NCBI GenBank assembly: GCA_963797835.1 | Contig: CAWCRN010000024.1 | Span: forward strand, 1 to 64,000 | DNA: 64,000 nucleotides | Source of the DNA: JBDTSW01 sp963797835 | GTDB taxonomy: Bacteria; Actinomycetota; Thermoleophilia; Solirubrobacterales; 70-9 | Direction of reading: 5' to 3' | Part shown: piece after piece, positions 1-9,145 of the stretch | Layout of the letters: the number at the start of each line of letters is the position of its first letter | Position numbering within the stretch: the stretch's first letter is position 1 | Translations under genes and position numbers: made by a program | Notes under the pieces: generated by a model | What the model was told of the DNA's origin: nothing | What the model saw: only the letters and a program-made list of their open reading frames with translations | Database searches by the model: none

Positions 1-34
1 GCGGGCCTCAAGTGGAGGAGCGCAAGGAGAGCTA

Positions 35-434
35 ATGGCGCAGGACAACGTCGACGTAGTTCAGGGGGCCTGGGACGCCTGGGCCGCCGGGGACATCGAG
101 GCGGCGACGGCGATCGTCGCCCCCGAGGGCGAGATCACGGCCCCGTCCTCGCTGCCATGGGGCGGGACCTTCCTGGGCCCGAGGGGTTTCGCGACTTCCT
201 CGACCGGCCTGCTCAACCACTTCAGGGACTTCAAGGCCACGCCCGAGAAGGTGCTCGGCGCCGACGACGACCACGTGATCGTCACCGCGAACGTCCGCGG
301 GCGGACCAAGGCGGGCGGCACGATCGAGAACAGGTCCGTCTGGGTCTACAAGCTGCGCGGCGGCCAGGTCGTGAGCGCCGAGACGTTCGCCGACACCGCG
401 GCGATGCTGAAGGCGCTGGACCGCGGAATCCTGA
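35..434 (+). CDS. SnoaL-like / NTF2-fold protein
   Basis: This is a small cone-shaped NTF2-fold protein of the SnoaL/ketosteroid-isomerase-like superfamily, about 130 residues. It opens MAQDNVDVVQGAWDAWAAGD, the usual first helix of the fold, with later beta strands around GRTKAGGTIENRSVWVYKLR and GQVVSAETFADTAAML. The ATG at 35 follows AGGAGAG at about 25-31. The open frame runs on into the glycosyltransferase that follows. A one-base shift gives a TGA at 432-434, just after MLKALDRG, where the family normally ends, so the fusion is probably an indel artefact. Members bind small hydrophobic ligands or act as enzymes; the substrate cannot be read from sequence. Confidence 0.7.
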
Positions 435-1458
435 GCTCGCTCTCGGTAGTCGTCGTCACCCATCGAGCCGCGAGGCGGTGGCCGCGACGCTGCCGGCGCT
501 CGCGGCCGAGCTCGCCGACGGGGACGAGCTGATCGTCGTCGACAACGCCTCCATCGACGGCACCGTCGAGGCGGTCCGCCGCGGCGCCCGGGGCGACCGT
601 GATCGAGACCGGCGCCAACCTCGGGTTCGCCGCCGCCTGCAACCGGGGCGCGCGAGGCGGCGGCGGCCCGCTCCTGTGCTTCCTCAACCCCGACGCCGCG
701 CCGCAGCCGGGCTGGCGCGACGCGATCGCGGGCCCCGGCGGGCGGCGAGTGGGCCGCGTGGCAGGCGCTCGTGACCGCCGAGGACGGGGCCGTGGTCAAC
801 ACCCGCGGTGGGGTCGTCCACTTCACCGGGATCGCCTGGGCGGGCGGCGCGGGCGAGCCGGCCGCGCCGACGCGGGCCCGGCGGGCGAGCCCGGCTTCGT
901 CTCGGGCGCCTGCCTGGCGATCGGGCGCGAGCGGTTCGTGACGGCGGGCGGCTTTCCCGGCGAGTTCTTCCTCTACCACGAGGACGTGGACCTGTCGCTG
1001 CGACTGCGGCTTGGCGGGGGGCGGCTTGGCGTCGCGAGCGAGGCGGTGGTGGACCACGAGTACGAGTTCGAGAAGGGGGCGGCGAAGTGGCGCTACCTGG
1101 AGCGAAACCGCTGGGCGACGATCATCCGCACCTACCCGGCCGCGCTGATCGCCGTGCTGGTCCCGGGCCTGATCGCGACCGAGCTTGCGATCGTGGCCGT
1201 CTCGCTGGCCGGCGGCTGGTTCGGGCAGAAGGTCAGGGCCAAGCTGGACGTGATGCGCTGGCTGCCGCGCCTGCTGGCGCGAGCGCCGCGAGATCCAGTC
1301 GCGCCGGACGGTCTCGGCGCGCGAGTTCGCCGCCGGCCTCGTCCCAGGGCTGGACTCGGCATACCTCGGCGCGGCGGGGCGCTCGCGGCTACTGGGCGTC
1401 CTGCTCGCCGGCCTACTGGCGCGTCGCCCTCGGCCTGCTGGGGCTCGGCCGGGGCTGA
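435..1458 (+). CDS. Family 2 glycosyltransferase, frameshifted
   Basis: This is a GT-A fold family 2 glycosyltransferase resembling rhamnosyltransferases. Pieces in three frames make one protein: SSLSVVVVTH at the N-terminus, ELIVVDNASIDGTVEAV around 530 (the nucleotide-binding strand with DNAS), GANLGFAAACNRG around 610, LLCFLNPDA (the DxD-like metal site), and FVSGACLAIGRERFVTAGGF with FFLYHEDVDLSLRL near 890-1000, typical of the acceptor and catalytic-base region. A hydrophobic C-terminal stretch (ALIAVLVPGLIATELAIVAV) suggests membrane association. It directly follows the SnoaL-like gene and ends at a TGA at 1456-1458. At least four indels break the frame. The donor and acceptor are unknown. 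Confidence 0.75.
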
Positions 1459-1865
1459 GCCGTTGCGCTCGGCGGGGCGGCGGGCTCGGGCGGCGCGCAG
1501 CTCGCCGTCCAGCCGGGCGACCTCCTGGGCGAGGATCTTGGTCTGCTCGGACAGGCGCGAGGTGGCGACCGAGAAGTGCAACAGCAGGAGGAACGCGACG
1601 GCGAACGCGGCGAGGAAGAGGCCGTTGGCCGGCACCTCGATGTTGAGCAGGTCGGTGCCCCACGCCAGCAGGTCGGTCCAGATCGCCAGCACCAGGAGCG
1701 CCCCGGCGACGATCATCCACAGCAGCGCGTAGCGCTCGGCCAGGTAGCGGCGGCGGACCAGCTCGAGCACCGCCAGGAAGATCAGCGCGGTGACGATCAC
1801 GGCGACGACCTGAAGGCGGCCGTCGAGGCTGTCGGCGGCGAGCGGGAGCAGGCCGGCGGCGTCAC
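1420..1865 (-). CDS. DUF2304 membrane protein
   Basis: This is a small integral membrane protein of the DUF2304 type. Two to three hydrophobic helices are visible (VAVIVTALIFLAVLELV, LWMIVAGALLVLAIWTDLL, LFLAAFAVAFLLLLHFSV), with the family hallmark VRRRYLAERYALLW between the first two. A charged cytoplasmic tail (SEQTKILAQEVARLDGEL) follows. A GTG at 1863-1865 overlaps the stop of the upstream glycosyltransferase in a GTGA arrangement but needs a one-base correction; an in-frame GTG also lies at 1798-1800. The 3' end converges on the preceding gene and is uncertain. DUF2304 proteins commonly travel with polyprenyl-phosphate glycosyltransferases, as here. Confidence 0.7.
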
Positions 1866-2672
1866 TCCCCGCCCCTGCCGCGGCTCGCCGCCCGACACGG
1901 CGGCGCCCGGGGCGATCGGCTCGCCCTCGGGCGGTCGGGGTCGCCGTCCATCGGGGTCGGGCGGCGGCGGAACAGGCCGACGAACAGGGCCAGCAGCACC
2001 TTCGCCATGTAGTAGGCGCTGCGCGGGTAGTCGATCGAGCTGCGGCCGAAGCCGCGAGCGTTCATCCGCACCGGCACCTCGTGGATCCGCAGGTGGTGGG
2101 CGTGCAGCATCAGGATCGCCTCGACCTCCGGGTAGTCGTGCGGGTAGTCGCGGGCGAACAGCTCGATCCCGTGGCGGTTCGTCATCCGGAAGCCCGAGGT
2201 GGGGTCGGTGATCTTCTGGCGGGTGATCGCGGTCAGCACGACCGAGAAGATCAGGTTGCCGAGCCGCCGCCCGAGCGGCACCTTGTAGCCCGGGTCGCCG
2301 CGGAAGCGGCTGCCGTAGACCATGTCGGCCTGCCCGTCGACCTGGAGCGCGGCGACCATCTCGTCCAGGTAGGACGGGCTTGTGCTGCCCGTCGCCGTCG
2401 ACCTGGACGGCGACGTCGTAGTCGTGTCGCAGCGCGTACTTGTAGCCCGACTGCATGGCGCCGCCGATGCCCGAGGTTGAACGGGTGCGTGATCACCGTC
2501 GCGCCGGCGGCCTCGGCCTCGGCGGCGGTCGAGTCGGTCGAGCCGTCGTCGACGACGAGCACGTCGAAGCCCGGCGCCGAGCGCCGATGTCGCGCACGAC
2601 GCGCGCGACCATCCCCCCCTCGTTGTAGGCGGGGACGATCGCGAGCTTTCGCAGGCCGTCGGGCTCGGACAT
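1862..2672 (-). CDS. DPM1-like polyprenyl-phosphate glycosyltransferase, frameshifted
   Basis: This family 2 glycosyltransferase is of the dolichol/polyprenyl-phosphate mannose or glucose synthase type, which charges a membrane lipid carrier with a sugar. It starts MSEPDGLRKLAIVPAYNEGG at the ATG at 2670-2672. Further pieces are FDVLVVDDGSTDSTA, SGYKYALRHDYDVAVQVDGDGQH (the DxD metal site) and DMVYGSRFRGDPGYKVPLGR. The stretch ITDPTSGFRMTNRHGIELF is diagnostic for this subfamily. The C-terminus has one hydrophobic segment (AYYMAKVLLALFVGLF). Indels near 2360, 2470 and 2590 split it. It is immediately followed by the DUF2304 gene, a common pairing. Confidence 0.82.
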
Positions 2673-2747
2673 GCGGCGAATCAGGGTAGAGCGGGCGGGC
2701 CCGCCCCGTCGGTGGCGGCCGTGCAGGCGCGCAGGCGGCGCGCTCAA

Positions 2748-3260
2748 TCACGCGTGGGTCAGGATCTCTTCGCGCTCGGCCAGGCGGTTTCGCCGCCGCG
2801 TCTCGGCCTCGCGCTGGCGGCGGTGCTCGTCGTCGGACTCGGCGATCAGCGGCGGCACCGGGATCGGCTTGCCGTGCTCGTCCACGGCGACCATCGTCAG
2901 GTAGGCGGTGGAGGTGTGGCGCTTCTCGCCGGTGCGCGGGCTCTCGGCCTCGACCCGCACGCCGACCTCCATCGAGGTCCGCCAGGCGGCGTTGACCGTG
3001 GCCGAGCAGGTGAGCAGCTCGCCGACGTTGACCGCGCTCGAGGAACGTCATCCGGTCCATCCCCGCGGTCACGACCCGCGTGCCGCAGTGGCGGACCGCG
3101 GCGACGCCGGCGGCCTCGTCGCAGAGCTTCATCACGATGCCGCCGTGGACGAACCCGGCGGAGTTCGCGTCCACGATGCCCATCCAGCGGATCAGGGCCG
3201 AGCGCGATGCGGACGCGGGCTTGGGCTCCTCGCGGCTCCATTCGGCGATCGTATGCCCTG
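2748..3260 (-). CDS. Acyl-CoA thioesterase, hotdog fold
   Basis: This is a hotdog-fold thioesterase of the ACOT7/YciA-like acyl-CoA hydrolase group, which releases free fatty acids from acyl-CoA. The N-terminal part reads IVDANSAGFVHGGIVMKLCD, with the conserved HGG and acidic residue of the active site, then RVVTAGMDRMTFLE. After a shift near 3040 it continues MEVGVRVEAESPRTGEKRHT and STAYLTMVAVDEHGKPIPVP, both family signatures. The C-terminal tail is charged (REAETRRRNRLAEREEIL). The start is unclear because no ATG is in frame with the first residues; about 3250 is likely. It is divergent from the uracil-DNA glycosylase gene with almost no gap. Confidence 0.8.
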
Positions 3261-3958
3261 TGGAGGGCAGACGAACTCGCGCGCCCTTGAGCGCCGGATC
3301 ACCGAGTGCCGCCGCTGCCCGCGGCTGGTCGCGTGGCGGGAGGAGGTGGCCGCCGACCCGCCCAAGCGCCACCGCGGCGAGGCTACTGGGCGCGGCCGGT
3401 GCCGGCGTTCGGCGACCCGGCCGCGCGGATCGTGATCGTCGGCCTGGCGCCCGCGGCGAACGGCGCCAACCGCACCGGGCGGATGTTCACCGGCGACCGC
3501 TCGGGCGACTGGCTCTACGCCGCGCTTCACCGCGCGGGCTGGCGAACCAGCCCGACCGTCGACCGCGCGCGACGACGGGCTCGGCTGCACGACGTCTGCA
3601 TCACCGCCGTCAACCGCTGCGCGCCGCCGCGAACAAGCCGACGCCGGACGAGCGCGACAACTGCCTGCCGTACCTGGTCGCGGAGCTGCGAGCTGCTCGA
3701 GCGGGTGCGGGTGATCGTCGCGCTCGGCTCGTTCGCCTGGGACGGGGCGCTGCGGGCGCTCCGCGCGGGCGGGGCCGAGATCCGGCGCCGAAGCCGCGCT
3801 TCGGGCACGGCGCCGAGGCGCGGGTCGGCGCGTACACGCTGCTGGGCTGCTTTCACCCCTCCCAGCAGAACACGTTCACCGGCAAGCTCACCGAGCCGAT
3901 GCTCGACGCCGTGTTCGCCCGCGCCCGCGAGCTGGCGAAGCTCGGTACGTCGCGCTAG
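3253..3958 (+). CDS. Uracil-DNA glycosylase, family 5 (UdgB)
   Basis: This enzyme removes uracil, and probably other deaminated bases, from DNA in base excision repair. Two motifs assign it to family 5: VGLAPAANGANRTGRMFTGD near 3440-3500, which lacks the polar catalytic residue of families 1 and 2, and HPSQQNT near 3855. The N-terminal TECRRCPRLVAWREEV supplies two of the Fe-S cluster cysteines expected in this group. About 220 residues are reconstructed from several frames. Single-base losses near 3383 and in the 3550-3800 stretch explain the breaks; for example, GEGYWARPVPAFGD is restored by one G. The stop at 3956-3958 overlaps the convergent malic enzyme stop. Family 5 enzymes are typical of thermophiles and actinobacteria. 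Confidence 0.85.
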
Positions 3959-5291
3959 AGGCCGGCGGGCACGCGCTCGGGGCGGGCGAGGCCCTCGGCG
4001 CGGGCGGCGTCGGCGACCGCGTCGGCGACCGCGCGGTGGACGCCGGGTCGAGCGCGTCGGGGACCAGCTCCGACTCCTCGGTGAGCCCGGCGATCGCCCG
4101 GGCGGCGGCGAGCTTCATCCCGGTCGAGATCGCCTCCGCGCCGCTCACCAGCGCGCCGCGGAAGATGCCGGGGAAGCCGAGCACGTTGTTGACCAGCGAG
4201 CCGTCGGCGGCGAACGCGGCGCCGGCCTCGAGCGCGTCGCTTGGCGTGATCTCCGGGTCGGGGTTGGTGAGCGCGAGGATCACCTGGCCGTCGCGGACCA
4301 TCTCGGGCTTGACCAGGCCGGGCACGCCGGTGGTGAGCACGACGATGTCGGCGCGCGCCATCACGTCGTCGAAGGCGGTCACCTCGATCCCGCGCTCGCG
4401 GGCGCGCTCGTGCGATGCCTCCTGCGGGTCGGAGGCGATCACCGCCGCCGCGCCCGCCTGGACGTCGAGCGTGGCGATCCCGAGCCCGGCGGCGCCCAGG
4501 CCGACCTGGCCGACGATCGCTCCGCGAGGCCGATCGCCGGCCTGGTCGCAGGCGACCAGGACCGCGGCGAGGGTGGAGACGGCGGTGCCGTGGACGTCGT
4601 CGTGCATGACCGGGATGTCGAGCGCGTCGATCAGGCGGGCCTCGATCTCGAAGCACTCGGGGGCGCGGATGTCCTCGAGGTGGATGGCGCCGAAGCCGGG
4701 GGCGATGCGGATCACCGTCTCGACGAACTCGTCGGGGTCGTCGGTGTCGATCAGCACCGGGCACGGCCGAGATGCCCGCCATCTGGGTGTAGAAGAGCGC
4801 CTTGCCCTCCATCACCGGCATCGAGGCGCCGGGGGCCGATGTCGCCCAGGCCCAGGACGCGGGTCCCGTTGGTGCAGATCGCGACCGTGCGGCCGATCAT
4901 CGTGAAGCGGTTGGCGAGCGCGGGCTCCTCGGCGATCGCGGTGCACACGCGCGCCACGCCCGGGCGTGTAGACGTCGCGCATGTCCTGCACGGTCCTCAT
5001 CGGGGTGAGCGCCTCGACCGCGAGCTTGCCGCCCTCGTGGCGGCGCAGCGCGCGGTCGTAGTAGGCGATGACGCGGACGCCGTCGACGCTGGCGAGGTCG
5101 CCGGCGACGCGCTTGGCCTGGCCGTGGTCGCGAACCTCCACGGAGATCTCGCGGATCGAGCGGTCGCGCCCGATCTGGACGGTGACGATGTCGCCGATCA
5201 GCCCCCTGGCCTCGGCGATCGCGCCGCAGACCTTGGCGAGCTGGCCGGAGACGTGGGGCTGCTCGATCCGGTAGACGTAGTCGACGGGCAT
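3955..5291 (-). CDS. NAD(P)-dependent malic enzyme with N-terminal ACT domain
   Basis: This enzyme catalyses oxidative decarboxylation of malate to pyruvate. The first 75 residues (MPVDYVYRIEQPHVSGQLAK onward) form an ACT-like regulatory domain. The malic enzyme N-domain then includes YTPGVARVCTAIAEEP and VLGLGDIGP, followed by MPVMEGKALFYTQMAGISAV. Metal and malate ligands lie in the segment EDIRAPECFEIE, then DIPVMHDDVHGTA. The NAD-binding domain has GQVGLGAAGLGIA and ALTNPDPEITP. The ATG at 5289-5291 is the natural start; the total is about 440 residues, normal for the short bacterial form. Frame breaks occur near 4060, 4760, 4835 and 4960. ACT-fused malic enzymes are common in actinobacteria and suggest allosteric control by an unidentified ligand. 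Confidence 0.9.
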
Positions 5292-5318
5292 CGGCGCGCC
5301 TAGTATCCCGCGCGGCAC

Positions 5319-5910
5319 GTGGTCCCGGTGAACATCCCCAACGCCCTCACCATGCTGCGCATCGTCGCGGTGCCGGTGATCGTCGTGGCGCTGCTGGACG
5401 AGACGCCGAACGGCGACGTGATCGCCGCCGCGCTGTTCTCGCTGGCGGCGCTCACCGACGGGCTCGACGGCTACATCGCGCGGCGCCGCAGCCAGGTGAC
5501 GACGTTCGGCAAGCTGATGGACCCGCTGGCCGACAAGCTGCTGGTCGTCGCGGCGCTGATCGCGCTGGTCTCGCTCGACCGGCTGGCCGCCTGGGTGGCG
5601 ATGGTGATCATCGCCCGCGAGCTGGCGGTGACCGGCCTGCGCTCGCTCGCGGCCGAGCGGGGCGTGGTGATCGCGGCGAGCTGGCTGGGCAAGCTGAAGA
5701 CGGCGCTCCAGGTGGGGGCGATCGTCGCGCTGATCGTCTGGGACCCGACGCCGCTCTGGGTCGACCTGCTGGTCTACGCCGCCGTCGCCGTCACGGTGAT
5801 CAGCGGCGCCGACTACTTCGTGCGCCTGCGTGCGCACATGCGAGGAGCGAGGAGGCGCGGAGGAGGCGTCGGCCCCGCCCGTGGGGAGCGGCGAGCCCAG
5901 ACGGGTCTGA
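5319..5910 (+). CDS. pgsA: CDP-diacylglycerol--glycerol-3-phosphate 3-phosphatidyltransferase
   Basis: PgsA makes phosphatidylglycerophosphate from CDP-diacylglycerol and glycerol-3-phosphate, the committed step to phosphatidylglycerol and cardiolipin. The protein begins NIPNALTMLRIVAVPVIV and carries the CDP-alcohol phosphatidyltransferase motif LTDGLDGYIARR, with the downstream G and two Asp in FGKLMDPLADKLLV. Five or six transmembrane helices follow. GTG at 5319 or 5328 could start it; 5328 gives the family-typical VNIPNALT. The reading frame stays open past the domain, but a one-base shift after RLRAHMR yields a short acidic tail ending at the TGA 5908-5910, the likelier end. It is divergent from the malic enzyme, with a 27-bp gap. 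Confidence 0.9.
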
Positions 5911-5921
5911 CCGGCGGCGAG

Positions 5922-6924
5922 CTAGCCGGCGCTGGGCGCCTCGAGCCACTCGCGCTTCGTGACGTGGTGGCGGGAGTGCTCGCCGGACTCGAGCTCGGCG
6001 AGGATCTCGGAGAGGTCGCCCGAGCGCTCGGCCACCACCGAGTGGCGGTGGATCGTCTCCAGGTTCTCCTGGCGGGCGAGCAGGAAGGCGCCGTCGCGCA
6101 GGGCCGGGTACGCCTCGGCGACGCGGCGGACCATCTCGCGCACGACGTCCTCGACGAAGCGGGGCTGCAGGTGCGCCTTCTCGACCACGGCGGCCTCGTC
6201 GGAGCGCTTCATCAGCTCGTAGATCTCCGAGCTCATCGACGACTCGACGATGTGGAGCAGGTCGCGGGCGTCGATCTCGAGGTCGGACGTCTCGGGCCGG
6301 CCGATGTGAAGCCGCCCGATGCCGCGCTGGTTGTGGGTGGCGACGGGCACGTGGCCGAAGATGCGCTCGATCTCGTCGTCGGTGAAGCCGTCGGCCGCGA
6401 GGCGCTCGCGGGCGCGGTCGGTGAGCAGGCCCTGGGCGCAGGGGCAGGCGGTCATCCCCTGCGCCTCGACGCCGGTGAGGGTGCGGGTGCCGCGCTCGGA
6501 TGCGACGGCGGTGCCGAACAGGGTGTAGATCTCCTGGGTCGGCAGGTTCGAGACGGGGGTGGGGACGGTCTCGGGGTAGCGGGCGGCGATCGTTACCTCG
6601 GCGCGCAGGCCCTCCTGGCGCTCGCGGACGCGCTCGGCGATGTGGGCGGCCAGCTCCTCGGCGCGCAGGGTCTCCTTGAGGACGACCTCGTCGATCGCCT
6701 CGTTCACGACCTCCTCGAAGCGCGACATGTGGACGCCCGCCTGGCGGGGGTTGAGGTCGACGAAGGCACTCCAGCTCGGCGAAGAACAGCGAGTCCGAGG
6801 AGTTGACGCGGATCACCTTCTCGACGCCGCGAACGCCGACCCGGGTGAGGCTGACCTCGGTCGCGGGGCGGGATGCCTGGACGTCGGCGGAGGCGGGGGA
6901 GAGGGCGCTGCCGGAATCGGTCAT
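5922..6924 (-). CDS. folE2: GTP cyclohydrolase FolE2 (MptA type IB)
   Basis: This metal-dependent GTP cyclohydrolase converts GTP to 7,8-dihydroneopterin triphosphate, the first step of folate (or other pterin) synthesis. It belongs to the zinc-independent IB class. The N-terminus MTDSGSALSPASADVQASR leads to TRVGVRGVEKVIRV, the family hallmark. After one indel near 6770 come RFEEVVNEAIDEVVL, GMTACPCAQGLLTD (with the conserved catalytic Cys) and GHVPVATHNQRGIGRLHIG (conserved His). The C-terminal part is ARQENLETIHRHSVVAER. The length of about 330 residues fits the family. It ends 12 bp from pgsA and is divergent from the sigma factor gene, with 142 bp between the starts. Confidence 0.93.
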
Positions 6925-6987
6925 GGCGTCTCAGGGTACCGAGGGCCGGTCGCCGGGCCCTCGTACGAATCCCTCCAGCGCGTCGTT

Positions 6988-7029
6988 GTGTGACGAACTG
7001 CACACGGCCGCGGGAGCGCTCCATATACT
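6988..7029 (+). promoter_or_regulatory. Candidate rpoD promoter with overlapping inverted repeat
   Basis: TATACT at 7024-7029 is a good -10 hexamer, 38 bp before the sigma factor GTG. The -35 position (about 7001) has no TTGACA match. Instead the inverted repeat GTGTG (6988-6992) / CACAC (7001-7005) overlaps it, which could be an operator or an activator site. This is seen by inspection only. Confidence 0.35.
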
Positions 7030-7066
7030 GCGCCGCGGCTCGCTAGCCGAGGAGGATGGCGGGGAA

Positions 7067-8228
7067 GTGGCTGAGAAGGGAGACGTTCTGCTGACCGACC
7101 GGGGCCAGCAGCAGCATGCCGAGGGGGCGGGGGACGCCCCGGCGAACGGCGCGGTACAGCTTCTGGGGGAGACGGAGGAGCTTCGGGCGCTCGTCGCGCA
7201 GGGCCAGGACAAGGGCTATCTCACCTTCGAGCAGATCGCCTCGACGCTCGAGGAGGTCGAGGTGACGAAGGAGCAGGTGCAGGGCCTGCACGCGCACCTG
7301 GTCGAGCAGGGCATCGACGTGATCGGCGAGGACGGCCTGCCCGCCTACAAGGAGGCGAAGGGGACGGCAGGCGAAGAAGCCGGAGCTCGATCTCACGGTC
7401 GAGCCCAGCCTCGACTCGCTGCGCCTCTACCTGCGCTCGATCGGGCAGGTGGAGCTGCTGACGGCCGACCAGGAGATCGAGCTGGCCAAGCGGATCGAGC
7501 GCGGCGACATGCAGGCGAAGCGCCACATGGTCGAGGCGAACCTGCGGCTGGTGGTCTCGATCGCGAAGGGGTATCTGGGCAGGGGGCTGGGGTTCCTCGA
7601 CCTGATCCAGGAGGGGTCGCTGGGGCTGATCCGGGCGGTCGAGAAGTTCGACTACCGCCGCGGCTACAAGTTCTCCACGTACGCGACGTGGTGGATCCGC
7701 CAGGCGGTGACGCGGGCGATCGCCGACAAGGCGCGGACGATCCGGATCCCGGTCCACATGGTGGAGAAGCTGAACCGGGTGACCCACGTCGAGCGCCAGC
7801 TCGTCCAGCGGCTGGGGCGAGAGCCCGAGCCGGCGGAGATCGCGGAGGAGCTGAAGGTGACCGTGCGCGAGGTGCGGGACGTCCTGCGCGTGGCGCAGAT
7901 GCCGGTCTCGCTCGAGAAGCCGATCGGCGACGAGGACGAGTCGGAGCTGGGCGACTTCGTCGCCGACGACGCGGTCGAGGAGCCGTTCGAGGCGGCCACC
8001 GAGAACCTTCAGCGCGAGGACATCCAGCGCGCGCTCGACGCTCTGCCCGAGCGCGAGCGCCAGGTGATCGAGCTTCGCTACGGGCTACGCGGGCACGAGC
8101 CGCTGACGCTGGAGGAGGTCGGCCGCGCGTTCGGCGTCACCCGCGAGCGGATCCGCCAGATCGAGAACAACACGCTGCGCAAGCTGAAGCAGCTTCCCGA
8201 GGCGCAGCGCCTGCGCAGGATGGGCTGA
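7067..8228 (+). CDS. rpoD: Primary RNA polymerase sigma factor
   Basis: This is the principal sigma-70 (RpoD/SigA/HrdB-like) factor. The N-terminal region 1.1-like part (ELRALVAQGQDKGYLTFEQI) is followed, after a one-base break near 7370, by region 1.2 (DSLRLYLRSIGQVELLTADQ) and region 2. Region 2 contains NLRLVVSIAKGYLGRGLGFL, DLIQEGSLGLIRAVEKFDY and the -10-binding FSTYATWWIRQAVTRAIADK. Regions 3 and 4 follow, ending LTLEEVGRAFGVTRERIRQI, the -35-binding helix-turn-helix. The GTG at 7067 has GGAGGA ten bases upstream and restores the full region 1.1. At about 387 residues it is somewhat short for a primary sigma factor but complete in the conserved regions. Confidence 0.93.
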
Positions 8229-8265
8229 TGGCGGGGGGCGCGTCGGGCCGCGCGTGCGGGCCGTC

Positions 8266-8291
8266 GGTTTCGCGCGGCGCTCAGCGGGAAG
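8266..8291 (+). promoter_or_regulatory. SigB-like stress promoter upstream of csbD
   Basis: GGTTT at 8266-8270, a 15-base spacer and GGGAAG at 8286-8291 match the general-stress sigma-B pattern GTTT-N13-15-GGGWAW. It lies 32 bp before the CsbD start. In Bacillus, csbD is a sigma-B regulon member, which makes the match more believable, but it is a by-eye pattern match. Confidence 0.45.
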
Positions 8292-8322
8292 CCGCTGTCT
8301 TCCGCACCGAAAGGAGACAGCG

Positions 8323-8493
8323 ATGCCAGAGAACATCGACGACGCCAAGGGCCAGGTCAAGGAGAAGGCCGGCCAGCTGACCGACGACAAGGACCTCGAG
8401 AACGAGGGCAAGGTCGATCAGGCGGCGGGGACCGTGAAGGAGAAGGTCGGCGACGCGGCCGACAAGGCCAAGGAGGCGCTGAGGCGCGACTAG
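8323..8493 (+). CDS. CsbD family stress protein
   Basis: This is a 56-residue, highly charged, probably disordered or helical protein of the CsbD family: MPENIDDAKGQVKEKAGQLT, then the characteristic GKVDQAAGTVKEKVGDAADK. CsbD-like proteins are general-stress proteins of unknown molecular function. The ATG at 8323 has AAGGAGA at 8311-8317. The gene stands alone between rpoD and a small membrane protein on the other strand. A sigma-B-like promoter lies just upstream. The frame is intact. Confidence 0.92.
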   Translation: MPENIDDAKGQVKEKAGQLTDDKDLENEGKVDQAAGTVKEKVGDAADKAKEALRRD

Positions 8494-8558
8494 CTGCGAT
8501 TAAACGGGACAACGGATGGGGGATGGGGCTCGCGCCCGCGGGGGCTGACCAAGGCCGG

Positions 8559-8786
8559 TCAGTCCTCGCGGGCGTAGGGGTTGTAGGAGGGGTCGAGGGT
8601 CGGGTCCGCCGGCGCGGCGTCGGCCGGTTGCCCGGGTGGCGGCGAGCCGCCGAGCCGGCCGGTGTGGAACATCCACGCCAGTACGAAGTCGACGAGCCCG
8701 AGGCCCGCGATCGCGAAGTAGGCGGGCCCGACTGCGATCCCAACGCCGATCCCGATCGCGATCATCACGACCCCGCTCAGGATCAT
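8559..8786 (-). CDS. Small membrane protein, unknown function
   Basis: This protein of about 75 residues has two hydrophobic helices (MILSGVVMIAIGIGVGIAVG and YFAIAGLGLVDFVLAWMF) and a proline-rich cytoplasmic tail ending NPYARED. I do not recognise a family. The frame is open upstream (RAHPERNRRILVWSM), so the true start may lie before 8786, perhaps after a one-base correction to an ATG near 8834. Small two-helix proteins with this layout are common in actinobacteria and usually unannotated. Confidence 0.5.
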   Translation of the reverse strand: MILSGVVMIAIGIGVGIAVGPAYFAIAGLGLVDFVLAWMFHTGRLGGSPPPGQPADAAPADPTLDPSYNPYARED

Positions 8787-9049
8787 CGACCAGACCAGGA
8801 TGCGGCGGTTCCGCTCAGGGTGGGCTCGGAGCCATCTGCTTGGTCGAGCCTATCGGCGGGTCAGCCGCGCTCAGCGTGCCCGGCGGGTGGTTCGCCGTCA
8901 TGACGCGGAGCCCTCGTCCCGATCCCGACCGGCTGCAGGTCACCGGCTGGAAGGCGCGATGGCTGAAGCGGAGCTTCGGCCGAGGTTCTGGTGATTCGCC
9001 CGAGCTGCGGCCCTCCCGACGGCTCGATACGTCGAGGTCTTGGGCTGGA

Positions 9050-9130
9050 TGGGGGAGGCGAGATTCGAACTTACGAAGGCTAAGGCAGCAACTTTACAGG
9101 CTGCCCGGTTCACCACTCCGGCGCTCCCCC
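9050..9130 (-). tRNA. tRNA-Tyr (GTA)
   Basis: Read on the minus strand, a class II tRNA is visible. The acceptor strand GGGGGAG pairs with CTCCCCC, with discriminator A at 9050. The anticodon stem GCAGC/GTTGC encloses the loop CTGTAAA, giving anticodon GTA (Tyr). A long variable arm follows, as expected for bacterial tRNA-Tyr, then a T-loop TTCGAAT. CCA is not encoded. One T-stem pair is mismatched, possibly a sequencing error. Confidence 0.88.
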
Positions 9131-9145
9131 GGCTCCGAGCTGATT

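Noticed and set aside
5911..6806. C-terminal extension of PgsA over the folE2 gene
   Set aside because: The extension is antisense to FolE2. A one-base shift ends PgsA at 5910, as expected for its size.
8787..9049. Short plus-strand frames between the small membrane protein and tRNA-Tyr
   Set aside because: They have no family resemblance, run into the tRNA antisense and lack good ribosome binding sites. I see no gene here.
9050..9130. tRNA-Tyr as an integration site with att repeats
   Set aside because: No second copy of the tRNA 3' end was found in the window, and no integrase gene is present.
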